This document shows positions 45,103 through 48,126 of a stretch of DNA of 48,126 nucleotides, piece after piece. The stretch spans positions 1 to 48,126 of the forward strand of contig ADNK01000336.1 in assembly GCA_000320545.1 (NCBI GenBank). Reading direction: 5' to 3'. This DNA is from Bigelowiella natans CCMP2755. Lineage: Eukaryota; Cercozoa; Chlorarachniophyceae. Made by a program: the position numbers and the translations under genes. Numbering within the stretch: position 1 is the first letter of the stretch; each line of letters begins with the position of its first letter. Under the pieces are notes generated by a model that was given only the letters and a program-made list of their open reading frames with translations, had not been told where the DNA came from and did not search any database.

Positions 45103-46684
45103 ATGGGAGAATTGAGCACAATGTCCACCGCAGCGTTGCTTCTCATCCTTGCAGGCGCGCCCCCAGTGGCGCAATCTGCCGGTAATCCGCATCCATCTTC
45201 GAGGATGAATCGTTTTGCGCATTACACGCCCGCGAAGAAGAGTGTGGAACAATCAGAGTTGATTTTTAACGTGTTCGACTATGGCGCAAAGGGGGACAAC
45301 TCCACCGATGACACTGCTGCGTTTGCTAAAGCCATTGGCGCAGCCCGAGCTGCAGGCGGGGGAACAGTGATTGCGCCAAGTAGTTTATATCGATTTTCCG
45401 GCCATCTCACCATCCCTAACGGTGTGACACTGCGTGGCAGCTACAACGTGGTGCCGTCCCACGCGTTGGTTGATGGGGTGCAGCTGGACGACGGCACGGT
45501 GTTCATTCCACTCGAAGGTCGAGGGGCAGCTTCAGGGCCACCGTTCATCACGATTCAGAGCAATGCGTTGTTGTCTGGGGTGGTGATTTACTACGAGGAA
45601 CAGGAGAGGGTTCAACTACCGGTGGCGTATCCTTGGACGTTATTCATGACAGGCAACAATGCGGCCGTGATGGATGTAGAGCTCCTGGGCTCATTTAATG
45701 GGATAAATGCAACTCTAGCTCACAGGCATTACATCGCGAGGGTCCAGGGGCAGCCGCTGAACATCGGTGTGTTTGTGGATTCGACGTATGATATTGGAAG
45801 GTTAGATGGCAGAATCTTAGACGGGATCTTAGCATGGAGTAGGGGTAGGGGTACACGATTCACCAATGATTTCCGATTAGATCCGACGTGCAAAGCATTG
45901 AAATAATTTTTTCGTTGTCGTACATTACATTGAAAAGGATTGAGGATGTGCACTTCAACCCTTGGTTCTCGAATTCGCAGCCCTTCGTGACCTACCAACT
46001 CACGCACGGCCGTGCCTTCGTCTTCGGCCGATCAGATTGGGAATGTGCGATCTTGTCCTAACACGCACCATGACGATATGGCCTCAATTCTAACACCAAA
46101 CTCCTCTATCCTCAGATGTCTTCAACACCTTCGCTTTCGGCTACGCCATAGGCTACCATTTCATCTCTACCCCTACCGGTCAGATGAACGGTAACTTTCT
46201 CGGGATCGGAGCAGACCTCGCTACTAACGTCTCCGTCTTGGTTGATGCGTCACAAGCTCCTGGTATCCTAATCACCAATGGGGAGTTTACAGCTTTCCAT
46301 GACGATCAATGGCTTCCAAACTCCACGGTCGAGTCGTCGCATGTTGTAGTGAGCCCGACCAACACCGGGCCGGTAAAGTTCGTTGATTCTAGTTTCTGGG
46401 GGCCAGCATCACAAGTTGCTCTCCTTGAAGGAAAGGGGTCGACAACTTTCTCAGGATGCCAGTTTGTGCAGTGGGATGAGCAGAAGAAGGATGGGCGCTC
46501 GGCGATTCAGATCAAAGCTGGGAGGTTGGTGCTGCAAGGGAATGAGTTCGGGCAAGACAAGGCGCAGGTGGAGGCATGGGAGGGTGTGGAGAAGGTGGTT
46601 GTAACCGGAAATTTATTCGCAGCAGGCGAAAAGATTACTATACGCGGAGGAGACACTGTGAAAGCAATTGGCATGAATGCATAG
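45103..46684 (+). CDS. Secreted pectate-lyase-fold (beta-helix) protein
   Basis: Three exons (45103-45800, 45938-46044, 46116-46684) give 457 residues, phase-consistent. The N-terminus MGELSTMSTAALLLILAGAP with VAQSAG is a signal peptide. The signature FNVFDYGAKGDNSTDDTAAF, with AIGAARAAGGGTVIAPS, is the start of the pectate_lyase_3 / right-handed parallel beta-helix superfamily, and many short beta-rungs follow (GVTLRGSYNVV, ALLSGVVIYYEEQER, GNNAAVMDVELLGSFNG, GILITNGEFTAF, GPVKFVDSSFWGPA, GSTTFSGCQFVQWDE, GRLVLQGNEFGQD, KVVVTGNLFAAG). Members act on polysaccharides as lyases, hydrolases or epimerases. Catalytic residues cannot be assigned by eye, so the substrate (alginate, pectin or another wall glycan) is open. 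A possible first-intron donor at 45801 removes an alternative stop at 45906. Confidence 0.88.
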
Positions 46685-47697
46685 CCGGAGAAGCTGAAAA
46701 CAAAGTCTAGCCTGCCTGTCTGTGTGCATACATGGTATTCGTGTCGTACCATCTGGGTAACTCGCTTAGATGCATTCAAGACGCATCAAATCCACAGTTT
46801 CGTGGGTACAGCAACTAACAGAAACAAATAGCAAGACTGTGTGTGTAGATGGCTGTGTGTGGATCACCATATTAGCCTGCTGGTGGCAACAACGAATAAT
46901 GACGACTACAAAATGTATCATTTTGTTTTTGGAGTGAGTAATACAATGCTAATTTAGCACGTGCGACCTGGTAGCGATGGGGGCTCGCAAATTGAAAAAA
47001 ACAGTAGTTGCTCGATGTTGAATTGGATGACATCTTACTACGACGTGCTCGAACGCCCTTGCTTGCTGCTGCTGAGCCATGCTAAGCATGCTCGCTGGTC
47101 CAAGCTAATCGCTGCGATGATGAGCATACCAGATTTGTGTACCTAATATGTGTCACGCTTACCATGGAATGTATAGATTCCATTCTGTTGGCAGGCGCAA
47201 AGTAGACCGTACGAACACAAATATGCTTATTGACTTCGTAATTCATTGTTAAAGCAAAAATTTTTGTTAAAAGTTGGTTTCGCGCGCGCGTGTCTTGTAA
47301 ACTTGAATCACATCGCATCACAATCCACGCATGCAGCGTTGCCCAGCATCTAGACATTATTGCCGATGCTCAATTTCAATATTAATGGCTAAAATGGCCG
47401 GCCGAAAGCATTTCATAAGCACGGGCCGCGTGAGCACTTATCAGCCATACATCGCGCAGGTATAAAAAAACTGTGCAATTATAGAAGCCATATAGAGCAC
47501 TGCTTTCACCCTTGTGCACGCATCGTCGATCACTAGCAGCATAACACGGAAACTGCCGAACTACTTCCTTAGCTATTCATGGAAAGATAACAATACAATA
47601 GGCGTACAACCAATGACTTACATCCGTGACAGCTGATATATCACAAGACTTTCATCTAGCTACGACAAGATCGATCATCGTTACATCTGTAATCCTG
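46685..47697. other. Intergenic, convergent 3' ends
   Basis: Between two genes that converge. No coding or RNA feature found. A GCGC run occurs near 47281-47290. Confidence 0.5.
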
Positions 47698-47912
47698 CTA
47701 CGAGGGAGGGGGCGGCGCTGCACCGGGATGTTGGGGCGGGGGGGCTGACGGCAGCGGTGGAGCGAAACCTCCCCCCCCATAATGCTGCTGAGAATTGCTA
47801 TAGCCCATTCCAGTATGGATACCCGGCATGGCAGAGAGATGTGGCCGATGTGTTGCTTGCTGCTGCTGCTGCTGATGATGATGATAAGGATGAAGCTGAT
47901 GCTGACTCATGC
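47698..47912 (-). CDS. Last exon of a Gln/His/Pro-rich protein (gene continues past right edge)
   Basis: The minus-strand exon starts at an acceptor (GGATAACAG at 47914) and ends with TAG at 47698. It encodes about 70 low-complexity residues: MSQHQLHPYHHHQQQQQQ, then MPGIHTGMGYSNSQQHYGGG and APPLPSAPPPQHPGAAPPPP. Such tails are common in RNA-binding and transcription proteins (for example the SF1 splicing factor), but nothing here identifies the family. The preceding intron, with CA/GT repeats near 48070-48126, runs to the edge. Confidence 0.55.
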
Positions 47913-48071
47913 CTGTTATCCCCACGCGTAGTCACAACATGCACCCATTAACACACAAAACCGTGTCAAAATCATCTAGTTTCGAGGACGAAATGTGTCG
48001 GCAATGTTCCCCTCTAGGGTAGAATCTTATGTTGTACAATGCATATAATTGTTATTATTCTATAACAATAT

Positions 48072-48126
48072 GTGTGTGTGTGTGTGTATAGTGGACAATC
48101 ACACACACACACACACACACACACAC
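48072..48126. repeat. (GT)n and (CA)n runs in inverted arrangement at window edge
   Basis: A GT run at 48072-48087 and a CA run from 48099 to the window end are separated by about 12 bases and are complementary, so they could form a hairpin. Confidence 0.9.

Overview
This is eukaryotic nuclear DNA from an intron-rich protist. Most genes are cut into many short exons by GT-AG introns of about 50-400 bases, and dinucleotide and trinucleotide microsatellites lie throughout the introns and spacers. One gene (36.3-37.6 kb) encodes a protein whose N-terminus reads as a signal peptide followed by an AVGF motif, like the bipartite plastid-targeting signals of algae with secondary red plastids. A short degenerate TTAGGG-type array lies at 38.2 kb. 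I therefore favour a photosynthetic stramenopile or a similar alga, but the sequence does not settle the taxon. No rRNA or tRNA gene, CRISPR array, or intact transposon was recognised. All exon chains were built by eye from splice sites, reading-frame phase and protein-family resemblance; none was checked with software or transcripts.

Layout, left to right. 0.2-1.1 kb (+): 3' end of importin alpha. 1.8-2.5 kb (-): FKBP-type prolyl isomerase with a charged C-terminal tail. 3.2-7.0 kb (+): a 21-exon gene joining a chromo-barrel-like domain to a WDR76-type WD40 protein. 8.0-9.7 kb (-): polytopic membrane protein. 10.8-13.3 kb (-): FkbM-type methyltransferase, directly downstream of a same-strand JmjC hydroxylase at 13.5-16.9 kb. 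17.7-18.7 kb (+): MGST3-type MAPEG enzyme. 19.6-20.3 kb (-): small secreted coiled-coil protein.

21.2-27.3 kb (+): the most striking gene. A seven-exon chain, consistent in phase at every junction, would encode about 1743 residues: an N-terminal pseudokinase lacking all three catalytic residues, a SEA-like segment, and two tandem units each made of a CHAT caspase-like protease domain followed by a STAND/NB-ARC-like NTPase. A decayed copy of its SEA-like segment lies just downstream. The architecture suggests an NLR-like signalling or cell-death protein.

28.4-30.6 kb (-): RNase P/MRP subunit Rpp30 in 11 exons. 31.0-35.6 kb (+): an unrecognised secretory-pathway protein in about 19 exons, divergent from Rpp30. 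36.3-37.6 kb (-): intronless aldo/keto-reductase-like protein, probably plastid-targeted. 38.4-39.6 kb (+): coiled-coil protein. 41.0-43.8 kb (+): C-terminal part of a HECT ubiquitin ligase with its catalytic cysteine. 45.1-46.7 kb (+): secreted pectate-lyase-fold protein. 47.7-47.9 kb (-): last exon of a Gln/Pro-rich protein running off the right edge. The genes look like unrelated housekeeping and accessory loci rather than a pathway cluster.
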